Origin: Zancudomyces culisetae
Lineage: Eukaryota > Kickxellomycota > Harpellomycetes > Harpellales > Legeriomycetaceae
Assembly (NCBI GenBank): GCA_001969505.1
Contig: LSSK01000009.1
Span: forward strand, 124,001 to 188,000
DNA: 64,000 bases
Reading direction: 5' to 3'
Positions 9,578 through 22,416 of the stretch are shown in pieces; the first letter of the stretch is position 1, and the number at the start of each line of letters is the position of its first letter. Made by a program: the position numbers and the translations under genes. The notes under the pieces were generated by a model that saw only the letters and a program-made list of their open reading frames with translations, made no database searches and was not told the DNA's origin.

Positions 9578-11857
9578 ATGTTTACGCACAAGTATATAGC
9601 AGTAAATGTTATAGGGGTGGAGGCGGGCAATAGGTTCAATGTAGGACCCGAAGATCCTGAATATTTGACAGGAAATGTAATTGTAGAGTACTTTACGTCA
9701 GGAGAAAGAAAGTACGATATGGTGGTGTTTAGACCAGCAAGGTTGAAAGATGAAAGAACAAATTTGATAAATATATCGAATGGAAAAGGAAGAGGAAGTA
9801 CAGAGTATCCTAAAGCAAAGACAGCACTATTATGTTCATCAGGAGTGAAGTTGGATGTGGTAGTAAGAAGTATATATGTTTACAAAGGCAGTTATGTGAG
9901 TCTGACGCACGAAACGTACAGCATTACTGAAGCTAGTGGACATAATAGTATGCACAGAATGGCGAATCCAAGAGTGATAGAAAGAGGGAATTCAATACGT
10001 AGAAACTATAGTAGAGTATACGCGGACAGAATAGCAGAGAGAAGTCAACACCGGGCAGCGATGTTAAGCGGGTATAGAGATGCATTAAACATGTCAGCGA
10101 ATTATGGCAGCGGACATAGTCATGGACATGGAGAAAGATCTCGACTTGGAAGAGTTTTGGATATGCTAGGGCCAAACAATCGCGAGCAAACGGAAGCCGA
10201 AAGAATGGCGGTGCAATATTCGTATCAGAGCCCAGAAATGAGATTATATCCTCGATCGGCAACAAATAGGTCCAATGCATCGATAGCCACATCCGTTTTG
10301 CCGCAATATGAACCACAAGGCGTCAGTAACCATGAAACTATAGAGCTTTTACCTGATATGTGTGAAGAATCTTTGCTGGACAATGAAGAGTTGCCGACAG
10401 AAGCAATTACTTTTGGTCAAAATACATCACCACCACCACCACCACTACCACCAGCATATTGGGACGTGGTATCAGAATCGGAGGATGAGGCCATAGATGA
10501 AACAGCAACAATATCAACAACAGTATCAACAACAACAGGAGAAAATAGTTATGGTGATGATGAGGAACGGGGGGATGAAAATGAGGAAGAAGAAGAAGAA
10601 GAAGATGGACCGTTAGAAATGCCTTTTATCGAACCAATTTCTGAGAATCAAATTACTCCACCAATTTTAAGGGTGAATTCTCAAATTGCTAGTGATATTA
10701 ATCAACATAGTGATGATGATATAGAAGAAAGGCAAGATCAATCGAATCTACAAAGGACAGTTATACCAGAACCAGAACCAGAATCAGAACAACAAACAGA
10801 GACTGGGCCCCGCACAAGATTATTGGAGCAAGGAAGTGTTGATTTACAAACGATGCTGGGTGCCAGGTTGAATCCATCACTTCAAGAATTCCTGATTCCA
10901 ACCACTTACGATGAAGTAATGCAAACCATCCATGGCCCTCGCTTTAGATCACGACCAAATTCTGTTGTTTATGGTGGCAGTGAAGCTGGAGCTGGTGGAT
11001 TTTCTTCATATAACAATTCAAGGAATGTTAGTAGAGATTTTGATGATCAACTTGATCAGTTATATGGTAACAACGAAAATGCACAACCATCTAATAATGG
11101 TGATGATGCAGGTGTTGATGATGATGATGGTCGGGCTAGTAGTATTTCGTTGAGATCAAGCAGTACTTCATCCGACATTTCCATAAACAAATCTATAAAC
11201 AAATTAAACGTTGCTGATCAGGACATTGCTATTACCAGTTCTAAAAAAAGAGTAATGAAAAAGCTACAAAAAACGCTTGGAAAATTGCCCTTTGGTGAAT
11301 CAATAGTATCTCATTTATCTCCAAGATCATCCTTTTCCAAAGACATTAAAACCAAGGATAAAGATAAAAGTGATGATGATAATGATGATAACGATGGTAA
11401 CGATGATAACGATGGTAATGGTGGTAATGGTGGTAATGGTGGTGGTTTGAGTAAGCATAATGAAAATGGTGTAACTATTACGACTATTGCCAATAACAAC
11501 ATTATTAATAATATAGATGAATTCGATACCAAAAATTTAGATTTGGTATCTGATTCTCAATCCAAACTCAAGCCATCTCTTACAAATGATAGTCAAAATA
11601 GCGACAGTACAAAGTGTTTGGTTAGCAATTCTTCCACAGCTGATAACAATTCCAATCCTAATACTAATACTAATACCAACACTAACACCAACACTAACAC
11701 CAATACCAACACCAATACCAACACCAGAATTAACACCACAATTAATCCAAACACCAACCCAAACGCTTATTTCAAATTACATTCACATGAACAAGATGGT
11801 CAGGACTCTGTATATCTTTTATTGCCTAGAAAAAAATTTTCTTCAAGATATACCTAA
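9578..11857 (+). CDS. PY-motif protein, possible arrestin-like ubiquitin-ligase adaptor
   Basis: A 759-residue frame from the first ATG; an in-frame GTG 15 nt upstream is not a likely eukaryotic start. The first 130 residues are the only ordered part. The stretch GPEDPEYLTGNVIVEY resembles the first strands of fungal alpha-arrestins (ART family). The rest is disordered: Ser/Asn/Asp/Glu-rich, with PPPPLPPAYW (a PPxY motif that would bind Rsp5/Nedd4 WW domains), PTTYDEVM, an acidic run, a KKLQKTLGKLPFG basic patch and an (Asn-Thr)n tail. A full arrestin fold needs about 300 ordered residues, so this is shortened, diverged, or not an arrestin. An acceptor-like TATGCAG at 9506-9512 leaves room for an upstream exon. 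It converges with LAA1, 87 bp apart. Confidence 0.55.
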   Translation: MFTHKYIAVNVIGVEAGNRFNVGPEDPEYLTGNVIVEYFTSGERKYDMVVFRPARLKDERTNLINISNGKGRGSTEYPKAKTALLCSSGVKLDVVVRSIYVYKGSYVSLTHETYSITEASGHNSMHRMANPRVIERGNSIRRNYSRVYADRIAERSQHRAAMLSGYRDALNMSANYGSGHSHGHGERSRLGRVLDMLGPNNREQTEAERMAVQYSYQSPEMRLYPRSATNRSNASIATSVLPQYEPQGVSNHETIELLPDMCEESLLDNEELPTEAITFGQNTSPPPPPLPPAYWDVVSESEDEAIDETATISTTVSTTTGENSYGDDEERGDENEEEEEEEDGPLEMPFIEPISENQITPPILRVNSQIASDINQHSDDDIEERQDQSNLQRTVIPEPEPESEQQTETGPRTRLLEQGSVDLQTMLGARLNPSLQEFLIPTTYDEVMQTIHGPRFRSRPNSVVYGGSEAGAGGFSSYNNSRNVSRDFDDQLDQLYGNNENAQPSNNGDDAGVDDDDGRASSISLRSSSTSSDISINKSINKLNVADQDIAITSSKKRVMKKLQKTLGKLPFGESIVSHLSPRSSFSKDIKTKDKDKSDDDNDDNDGNDDNDGNGGNGGNGGGLSKHNENGVTITTIANNNIINNIDEFDTKNLDLVSDSQSKLKPSLTNDSQNSDSTKCLVSNSSTADNNSNPNTNTNTNTNTNTNTNTNTNTNTRINTTINPNTNPNAYFKLHSHEQDGQDSVYLLLPRKKFSSRYT
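11656..11730. repeat. AAC/ACC trinucleotide tract coding (Asn-Thr)n
   Basis: Alternating AAT/AAC and ACT/ACC codons encode about 12 Asn-Thr dipeptides near the C-terminus of the PY-motif protein. It is a hexanucleotide microsatellite kept in frame. Confidence 0.85.
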
Positions 11858-11944
11858 TCTTGTAATTATACATCCTCCCCTCTCTTTCTCATAAATATAT
11901 TTTATATATAAGCATTGTTTATTTATATGTTTATATATTCTTCA

Positions 11945-14900
11945 CTAGTTAAATCTAAAGTTTTTAATAATACTAGTCAAAAAATAGTTAAAGCTAGCAG
12001 TATTTAATAAATTTGCAAGTTTAATTAGTTTTTCAAATGAAGACTGTGTTATTGTCAATACTAACGTGGCAGCAGCCTCACCATCATCACCATCATCATC
12101 ATCATTCTTTGTATTACTTGAAATTTTGAGGTAGTTTAAGAGTTTCAATATATTCACCACCAAAGTTGGAACCACCAAATCATATTTAATTTGATTATTC
12201 CTCTCATTACCCAAAATATTCTTGGCAACAATCAACTCGAACAGTGAGAGATATTTTACAGCCATAAACGTGTCGTTGTGAGTTATTACCCAATCCACTC
12301 CTTCTTGTACAAACTGCTCAAGACAATGCCTACTAGTTTCTAATATACTCTTTTCCTTTACCTTCTCTTCCACGCCTTTTCCTTCATTGATTCTTTCCTC
12401 TTGACTATCCGAATTATAGCTTGGTATTAGCACTAATAATAGCTTGAGACTAATAAAGGTTTTCAAATACACATCTGCTGCTGCCTCGGTAGCTTCGTTA
12501 TCTCCACTCGATCCCAATCCCCTTTCCAATCTTTGCATTAATACCTCACAGCCTTCGTTGCCATATTCTTTTACACTTTGCAATCGGGCCATGATGTACT
12601 CGTAATAGATCTCGACAATCAATTCGTCATTATTATTCTCGCTACTAGAATCTACACTTCCATTCCTGTATGTTGTGACCATATCCCCATGACAATTAAT
12701 CAACTTGCTCAGTTTTATACTTTCTCCGCCATTATAATTACCATTACCATTACGATTCCCATTTCTATCGCCACTGCAAATACCAAATCCAAACAAGATA
12801 CAATCCAAAAATCCATATATTCTTTCCATCTTGTGATTTCCATTTCCATTTCGTATCAAGAATGACGATAATAGTTGGATATAAACCCGAATCATTTTAC
12901 ACACCAAATATACTTGACACTTTTGTTTCTCAACAATACTAATACTATTATTATTATTATTGCCAGAATACCCACCATTGCCCATCAATACACTCAAAAG
13001 CTGGTATATCTTGAACTCCAAATACTCACAAATATGTGGCTTGTCCATTTTGCCATCCTCATAATTATTATTATTGCCAATTCCTATCAACTGGATTAAT
13101 TCAACAATAGTATCAATATCCTGAATTGCAGAGCTTGATCCAGATCCAGAGCTAGATCCAGAACTAGAGTTTGTTGAAAAATAATTGGCTGGTAGTTCTG
13201 CCGCCAATTCTGTAAATTCCGAGTCTGGCAAAAATCCCAGTGTACTCAACAGAGGTTCCAAAATGCTTCCAATTTCAAGTCTTGTTATTATATTACTATA
13301 CTCACTTTCATAATCCATGTCGTCGTGATCATCATCAATTCTAACTAGTTGTCTTGAAATCATCTGTGAAACCTTCATTGTACCACTATCACCACTACTG
13401 CTAGTATTCTCAGCGTTGGAACTGGAATTGGAATTTGTATTTGTATTTGTATTTGTAATTGTAATTGTATTGGAATGGCCAATGTTATCAGAATTTGTCG
13501 TACTTATCAAACATTTTTTAATCAAATTTATCACTTTGATTACATTCAAATTACTGGTAAGAGTAACTGTGTTCTTTACAAAGTTTCCATTATCGTTACT
13601 CTCTCCAAAACCAAAGCCATTCATGATGATTTCACTATTGTTGTTTTCATCAACATTAATACATGTGTTGATAATGTCATTGGTGTTAGTATTTGCATTT
13701 ACTTTATTGATTTTATTGTTGATGGCATCAATGCTTTCCGCAATGGTTTTAATCATCATCAACTCCAAAATCCTAGGTAAATCAATATGATGTCTTTGGC
13801 TCAATTCGTAACATTCATTACTGTTATTACGATTATTCATTATCAATTTATCTTTATTACTCTTGTCACTTGTTGGCGGAGATAAATATTGTAGAGGATG
13901 AGTAGCATTAGCATTAGGAGTAGGAATGGGAATGGGAATGGGAATCAAGAGCATTGCCTTGTTGATAATTTTTTCAAATTCCACATTAATATCCCCAGCC
14001 ATGTCCTCGTCATCACTATAGTAAATATCCTTGATCATGTACATCATGTTTATCATTTGAATAATCACTTGGTACTCAAATTTATCCTCAAAGTTTACTA
14101 TAAACATGTTTTTAAATGTCAGAAATCCCAAAACTCCAAATTCATCTCTATCAACAAGTTGACCGTTTCGACCATTTATTATTCCATTTTCATTTCCAAT
14201 ACCACTACCACTACCATTAACATTAACATTATTGCTACTGCTCATTACAGTTGTCAAGATTCGTTTTATTTGTTTTTTGGCTTTTTTGATGTAATACATT
14301 TTACCTTGCACAAAGTTACTATTATTACTAACATCTTTACTGTTGTTGTTATTGTTGTTAATATCAATATTGGTAACAATTGAATGTTTGAATTCTTGGA
14401 TAATTATATTCATCGATTCCACCACCATCAGTTTTGTAAAGAATATCAACAGTTGCTTCTTGTAATTTTCAAAATACTTTTTCGCCATATTTTTTTTATT
14501 TCTGCTTGTTATTTTTGATGAAGACTGTAAATTGGCCACATCAAACAACAAGATCTCTATACCCTTAATGATTTTTAAATATACCATGTACATTTGATGA
14601 TCCATAAATGCAGCCTTTTCGCCCATATTTCTATTTCTATTTGTATTTTCATTTTCATTTTCATTTTCATCCTTCTTCAAACTACCTACTTGAGCGTTAC
14701 CATCATCATAACCATCATCACTCATAGTTCTCTCTTTGTTTTTAAAAGCCCAGACATCTTGGCCAATAAACTCCATAATCGGTTCCATAATCAACCTGTC
14801 CATTATTTTGTTTGCCATTACTGGTTTGATAAATTCATATTTGATACATGCAATCATGTACTCAAAATTATACTCATAAAACTCAATCTTGCTGGTTTGC

Positions 14901-17609
14901 AACCCAAATGAGCTTTCTCCAGAATCAGAAAGTGTAGGTAAATATAGCGATTTGATTTGTGCCTCGTATAGTTCCAATACATTTTCAATTTCCATTGTAC
15001 CGTTATTGATGTTTATATTAACATTTCCACTTCCACTTCCATCTTCAATCTGGTCATAATCCCCAGTATTCAACATCAACACTGTCAAATCTGGAACATT
15101 GTGGTATTGCTCAATGATTTGTCCCATCAATCGAACCCCGGCTCTTTTGCACTTTTTGCTATTGTGCAACTTGTACAACATGTACCCACCTGCCACCAAC
15201 TCTGGAATCAAATTGTACAATAGATCGACGTAATAAAAACGACGTTGGTGTCGGCGTCGGTGTTGGTGTTGGTGTTGATGTTGATGTTGATGTTGATGTT
15301 TGGTATTGGATCCAAGAACTGCATCTATCACTGGGTCGACTACTTGTCGCTTAATACTTGCCATTATTTGTATTAGTAGTTTGGTACACAACACATTGGT
15401 ATTTAGATTCAGTATATTACTATTACCACTACCACTACCACCACTGTTGTTATTATTACTATTACTATTACTATTACTGCTGTTATTATTATTATTATTA
15501 TAGTTTTGATCAAAGTTATAATTGTTAGGTCGAGTTCCCCACTGATATTCACTAGTCTTTTTCTTGTTTCGCCAATCGCCATCCGCCTTTTCAGTTATAA
15601 AGTTTGTCAATATACTAACCAAATATATTATTTCCAAAACCTTATTATTATTACGATCAGATCCAATGTCAATATTTGGCAGGTAAAAAGTCGGTTGGAT
15701 CAGCTTGTATTTAATATTCACATTGCAAAACACTGTTCTAAGGTCGTTTCGTTCTCCATTCATGACTTCGACAATTATCGTATCCAACAATTTTTCTATT
15801 GCAATCAACAGATTCTTGTTTTGGTCAGTACTAATACTTTGGTCGCAAAGGTGGCTATGTAACAACAACACATCGTATACTATATCACTCCATGAAACAC
15901 CCATTATTGGATACATTCCAGAGATGGTTGTGTAATTACCAACTCTTTCAAGATACCCCTTTTCTTTAAAGCTCTGGGTAATCGTTTCGGCATACAATCT
16001 TATCAGTTCTTCCAACGTAGTTAGTGCCACTAGTTGGATTCCTTTTATTCCATCCACCAGTATTGTATTGTTACAACTCTCTTCTTTTTGTGGATTTGCT
16101 TTAAGAATTGGACATATAATGTGTCGGATAAACACATCCAAATTAAACATGTCCATAGCCCTGTTACCATCATCGTATGTTGTGTTTGGGAAAAACATCC
16201 GTTGTTGTTGGAACATCAAAATGGCGTGTGATAGTGTCAGTGCTGTTGCATCCAAATCTACAATATTTCCGCTTAGTTTTTCTCCTATCGTTGATATCGC
16301 AATTCCCATCACTTCTTGTTTATTAGACGATATCATACTTTCTTCAGCTTTAGTATCGTTGGTTTGCAAGTTTTGCCGGATATTTGTTGTTGTTGTTGTT
16401 GTTGACTTTGTTTTAGCCTTTCTAGCAGCCATTAATTCTTCTTGTTCAAGGTCAATCACTCGGGTCATCATTCGCTGACTACCAACGCCTATACTCTGCC
16501 CCAACTTCAAAAACTCTCTAATTAACGTACACACTTTTAACCGGGTCTCTGGCTGGAATTGAATTTCAGGACCCATCACACCAATGACGGAATTCATCAA
16601 TTTACCCAGCCCATCTCTACTATCAAACCCATCCAAATCTCTCTCACAACACACTTTTGTCCACTCATGCTCCACTCCCATCGACAAATACGTCGAGGCC
16701 CCCATTGCTTTTAATGCTGAATCTCCATCCCGCGAATCATACCTATGTGTTGCACTGTTTGGGTGATGAAACGCCGAGTCTTTTCCCATTGCCACTTTTC
16801 TCCCCAATCCTAAAGTCTTTTGTTTACTTTCTGTTCCTGATGTTTTTACATTTCCTTTCTTCTGTGCTGATGTTGCTGATATTTTGGCTTGTACATTAGA
16901 GTTAGAGTTAGTATTAGTATTAGTGTTAGTGTTAGTGTTATTATTAGTATTAGTGTTAGACCTGAAGATACCACCACTATGTTCATAATAAGCAGCACCA
17001 ATTTTATTCTCATCATCAGCACTCCTTTTCATCTCTTGTGGTGCCCAACCAGGCAAAACTCTCTTACTACTAACCAACTGAGTCTCTCCAATAAATGGAT
17101 ATAAATGCGAGTCCGATAAATACAACTTGAATGCCATTTTCAGCGTGATTTGACCAAACGGATGAAACATAAACCCTGCCGATGACGCTGCCTCAGCTAA
17201 CGCCCTCATCGCCCATGAATGAACCAATGGATCAGGATCGTTGCTGAGCGAATGGAGCATCACCACTACACGCTGCAAATACTTTGAGGCTACAATCGAG
17301 CCGGCATGCGCATAGATCGATCCCAACGCAAGCGCAGTTCCCGCCTTTGCAAATCTGTCGCGTGATCTTATGGCCTGATGTGTCAGATGATCCAGCAGCG
17401 GTGTCAAGTACTCTCCACTGCTTTTTGTAGAAAGTGCAAGAAGTCCCAATACCTCACTTGCCACCAATCTGTGCGGATACGATGGGATAATCAATGCCGA
17501 CCTAGCCACATCACCCATAAATCTAGCCACTGAAATTGGAAACAGGTTTTTCACTGTTTTGGATCCTAACCTATTGGCTCGACCTCTCTTACCACCATTA
17601 CCATTACCA

Positions 17610-17646
<37 letters not shown>

Positions 17647-20600
17647 CAATCCCGTTGGATTTGGCATAAACATTCTTCTTGGATTTAGTCTCAATACTAC
17701 TGTTATAATTGGTTTTGGATTGCAAAGCACGTGCTGAAGAAAACATAAGCGCTAAATAATTGGTAAGAATGGCTCCTTGTCGATGCGAGTTATAAGGTAG
17801 CTTTTGCATTCGATTTAATGATTCTTGAAGAACTTGTAGTTGCGAATTTTCATCTAGGCTTGGTAGTACCAGCCCTACATACTGCACGCACGAATCGACA
17901 AGCGTTGTGTAGCCACAAAAAGTCGACAGCTGGTCTTGAGTCTGTTGAATCGGTAACAGCTTGTTAATCACTCGGGAAATACTCTGCGACCATCTCGTCA
18001 TCTTTGTGTATCCAAACTCTAACGCACCAAAATGACACCGAGTAAAGTCAGCTCCATAATTCAAACCATACGCCAGTGCCAAGTCTGCTTTGTCGGATTG
18101 GCTAGTCACTGGAAGTATAGCATTGCTATATACCACCTGTGCCAACAAACTGGTCTCACCAACCTCTGCTTCATATCCCCAGCTCCCATTTCTAAATCCG
18201 ACCAGATATGTTCGTGCTGGTAATTTACCCTTTCCAGATCCAGATCCAGATCCAGATCCGGATCCAAATCCAAATCCAAATCCAGAACCACCAAATGGCT
18301 CACCTTTACCTTTTTTCATTGCAATATTTTGTTTTTGTTCAGCTCTTTTAACTACTACCACTCCTGCCTCAAAGTTATGAGAACTCTGGATTTCAACAGC
18401 TGTTTCCAATACGTTTCTGGCTGCAAACTTTGCCTTTTCCCTGAAAATCTCAATCAGATTGTTTGAACTCGCCAACACATAAAGTGACAATCTTAACACT
18501 GTCGAAACTAAATCGAAGTTCTCCTGTGCTCCAGCCATAGCTAAACACGTCGAACATGTAATTACACTGTTTCTAAGATCCAAATGTGTATCCGCTATTG
18601 GTCTATAACAAGGAAGCGCACTGTCACTTGCATCCAAGTCTCTTTCTTGAATTCCATTAAGATAAACTATACTCCACTCTCGCCATCCACTCCCTCCAAA
18701 CCTCGGATTCCGAGATGTATCTGTATTGCTTTTTCCGACTCCAGAATCCACCAAAATACTGTCTGCTATCATTAAATGGCTTTCCCCACATATCGCACCC
18801 AAATCCAAAGCCTTTGCCGGAGGTGGGGGCGATTCAAGTGCATTTTCTGCAAACCTCAACGCATTTTTTACGCTTCGCACAATCAACCCAAGACTCTTTT
18901 CCTCCATAATATCATAAAAGCTTTCTCTCCCTTCAGTAATTTCTTCCAAACTAACTAGCGCCCTCAAAAGCTCCGAGATATTCTCCACTGCACACGCCCT
19001 TGACTGCATCACATGGCTACGATCTGTCCACGGCATGGTTCCACATATTATCCCCACACCTGATTGGATCTGCCCAGCTTTGCCCATATCCTGTGGCTCA
19101 CCTACCCCCCAATCCACACCCAGTTGTGCTCTTCCATTAGCCGTGCCTGGTGGTGCCAATGCTCGTTTCCATAAAACTTGCCAATCCCTATCCATCTTTC
19201 CTTTAACCCAATCCAGCTCTAAAACCTTGGGAATAAGTGTCATAAAACTCGTCAAAATTGTCCACCCTACATGCATCTGCATGTTTCGAGTCGACAACTG
19301 AACAACGTGATATGCTACTAATGTTTCTCTCTTCATATCAATTTTCAAACTTGCTGTGTTCCTCTCGGCAAATACTATTGATACTTCCTGATTTTTAGTT
19401 TGCTCTTCCTCTCCTCCTTCCTCTTTATTGCTTACTATTGTTTGTGGCAACTCTACAGTAACTGGTTTGTTTAAAATTCGTTGTGGAGTCAGCCCCAACA
19501 TTACGTCTATCTCTAGGGGATCTGAACTTAGAATCTTGTTAAATCTCGAATCCACAATCACATCCAATTCCTTTTGGGCCTGCTTCTTACCTCTCCCTAC
19601 CTTCGATTTTATAGGCTCCAGTGTTTCCAATGACGAAATAAGAGGCGGATTAAGCCCGTACACATCTCTTAGCAAACGAACACTAATCTCATACAGCCAA
19701 AAAATAGTACTTGCTGAAATAAGTGCTGGATGCTCACACGCTGCCATTCCCATTATCGATCCTATCCCTTGTGCATATCCTAGCGCTTTTCGCATTTGAT
19801 TTATCGCTGGCTGACATACTTTTCCAACTACACTATAAAATTCGCTCGTCATTTCCTCAACTGCCTGAACCTCTTGCTGTCCTCCTCCAATCCCCATTCC
19901 AATCCCCATTCCTATTCCAAGTCCCATCCCTCTTCTTCTGTTTGCCGCCATGCTTATTGCCGACTCGTTCCCCAATCGAATTGCATCTTTTATGTAGCCT
20001 GGCGCTTTTGCCAACTGCTCTTGTAGTCTGTCCGTGAGACACTCAATTGTACCGTTAATAAGCACCGGATTATTTTTCAAATATGTTGCTATACATGTTG
20101 CTGCCATCAATCGTGTCGGTTCACTAGGCGCTGCCAGAAATTTAACCAGCACTTCGTCTTTTATTTCTTTTTTCTTTTTTCTTTGTGTATTTTCATCACC
20201 ATACTCTGTAGACTTGTATTTCCAACTTTCCTTACTCTTGAAATCACTACCGTTTCCATCGCTTCCAAAACTGTTTTCTTCATTTTCACCTGTTAGAATA
20301 TCAAGCTCACCACTCAACTCACCCAAATCGTTGGCTAAATATATCCAAACCTCTAATGCAACCAACAACCCTACCTCTCCAGCTCCCGAAACAACCCCCG
20401 CCGAACTCTGTTTGCCTCCAATACCTATCCCAATAGCTTCATATACTTCTCCAAGTTTCTCCCCAATCAATGCAATTCCCGTCTGGCTCTCAACCCTGTT
20501 GCTCAAAAGCTCTGCTGGGAATACAATCACTCCTTCATTATACGCGCCCTCTATCCAAAATTCATACAAGTATTTAAACATCTCAAGCTTGGCCTTTTGG

Positions 20601-21548
20601 CTAATCATCTTTCGTATCATCGATTCGGTTATTAACCAAACACCTACCCGACGCATCGCCAATGATATCGCCTTTGTTTCACCTTCAATTTCTCTAACTT
20701 TATCTCTCCCTTCGCTTACTTCATCCACCTCAAAGTACGTACATTGCTTTAGCGTCTCGATTTTGCTGATCCCCATCACTTCATGCTTTACTTGGGTTTC
20801 TCCCACCAAATCAACCAGCACATGGTACAATACTATTGGGTAATATGCCTCTATATACTCCTGTCCCATCTTTTCAAAAAGAAGTGCATATATCTCGCTT
20901 ATATGTGCCTTCTCTTCACGAGATGCTGCGTACTTGACATAGTGAATACTCAACAACCTCAGTGTTTTTATCAGGTCCCACCCATTGTCTTGCTTTGTTC
21001 CTGCATATTCTGTCGCAAATTTGTCCTTTGATCGGATTTCCACCGAGTTTCGGTATCCTGGCATCGTGTTCCCACTGGGAAGCTGGTCCAAATCCATCGA
21101 CTTGTTGCTTTCTTGGTATCTTGCTACATTTTCCCGTTTTTCCATGCTTGAAAACGAATTTATTTTTCGCAATCCATTATCTGGTTTGTCCTGAATATCA
21201 CCTTGGATACCCTCTTGAATTATAGGGGCCTCTTTTTGCAATTTGTCACCATCTTCTGGTCCTGCCATCAAGTCCACTCTTTTTTTTGTTGACAAATACT
21301 CTGGTGCCTTTTTCCTGTCCTGTTTTAGTATATTTCGCATCTCCTTTTCCATATCCCATGCTGATGGTGTCGTTATCGGCAACACGCTTACCAAAATAGC
21401 AACTATCAACTTATTTAGTGCTTTCCTAATCGCTGCCACTGTTATTGGAATCATTCTCATCAGAGTTCCTGAAAGAAGTCTTTCCATCTCTGTCACCTTA
21501 TCATGACCCCGTAAATAATCCGTGCATTCGACTAGTATCTCCATTGTC

Positions 21549-21579
<31 letters not shown>

Positions 21580-22416
21580 GTTATTGTTATTGTTATTGTT
21601 ATTGTTATTGTTATTATTACTTCACAGACTTATATATACAAATTCCAATTCCGAAAACACTGAAACAATCCTTAAATAAATAAATATATAATAGACTGTA
21701 TTATGGATTACCTTTATCGATGATATTAACAACAATGGGTATTTGTTATGCAGCATAGATTTGATCGCCTTATATATATCTCCGATAATATTTTCGTTAA
21801 TCGCCTTTCCAGCACCCATAATAATTTTCCCAAGTGTCCTAACCGCTTCAGTTCTAACAACCACAGGCTCACTTGTATTTTTGGAGAGCCTGGTCAATAT
21901 ATTTACAAATTCGCCTGCATAACTAATAAGTCTATAACCTGCGGTTTTCCCTAGAGCTTCAAAAATATACCCCACCAGTACTATGCTCGAACACTTGAAT
22001 TCCTTTTCAACCAATTTCTTTTTATTTGCCAAACTCTGCTGCAACAAATCCAAAATATCCGTCAAGTTCTTCATCTCTTCTAATTCTACCAACCGAACCA
22101 CAACTCTTGCCCCCAAATCACGTATTATTTTACTGGGTCTAGTGGTGATTGGAATATCCTTAATTCTACTCTGTTTGATATTTTCTTCCAACCATTTGAG
22201 TTTGCCCTTGGATAACCTACACAATTCTTCCACTCCAGTATAGGACAGCAGAATTTTTAGTACCGATTCAACTAGCCCGCTGTTTATATCACGGATTTCG
22301 CTCTTGTGGCTCGCTTGTAGTACCGTTTCTAACTCTGAAAACCATTCGAGTACCAACTCATCCTGATCACTTGGATTTAATTCCCTGTACTTTTCGAGCT
22401 TTTTCACAATATCCAT
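11945..22416 (-). CDS. LAA1: LAA1/HEATR5-type HEAT-repeat AP-1 accessory protein, two exons
   Basis: Laa1 is a very large HEAT-repeat protein that helps AP-1 clathrin adaptors act at the trans-Golgi and endosomes. Exon 1 is 21712-22416 (ends AAG|GTAATC). Exon 2 is 11945-21547 (acceptor AATAG, then ACA ATG). The 164-nt intron is phase 0. The joined protein is 3435 residues, against about 2000 in yeast and human relatives. The conserved HEAT block is near residue 1640: GTALALGSIYAHAG, SNDPDPLVHSWAMRALAEA, FKLYLSDSHLYPF. The N-terminal exon carries LGKTAGYR and RTEAVRTLGKIIMGAG, also HEAT-like. Low-complexity insertions (poly-Ser, poly-Asn, Gly-Ser, His-Gln) account for much of the excess length, especially in the C-terminal half. 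Many antisense open frames here are shadows. Confidence 0.85.
15256..15300. repeat. GTTGGT/GTTGAT tract coding (His-Gln)n in LAA1
   Basis: A hexanucleotide tract which, on the coding (minus) strand, gives seven His-Gln pairs followed by RRRHQRR, inside a low-complexity insertion of the LAA1 product. Confidence 0.8.
21550..21617. repeat. TTA / TTATTG microsatellite at the LAA1 3' splice site
   Basis: On the LAA1 coding strand this is a run of ACAATA-type hexamers, then AAT trinucleotides, ending in the acceptor AATAG. It makes up the last ~65 nt of the intron, where a branch site and pyrimidine tract would be expected. No pyrimidine tract is present; repeated AATAAC units are the only branch-like motifs. 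Confidence 0.8.

Noticed and set aside
12578-21506. Many plus-strand frames opposite LAA1
   Set aside because: Shadows of a long minus-strand gene with repetitive codons; none has conserved motifs.
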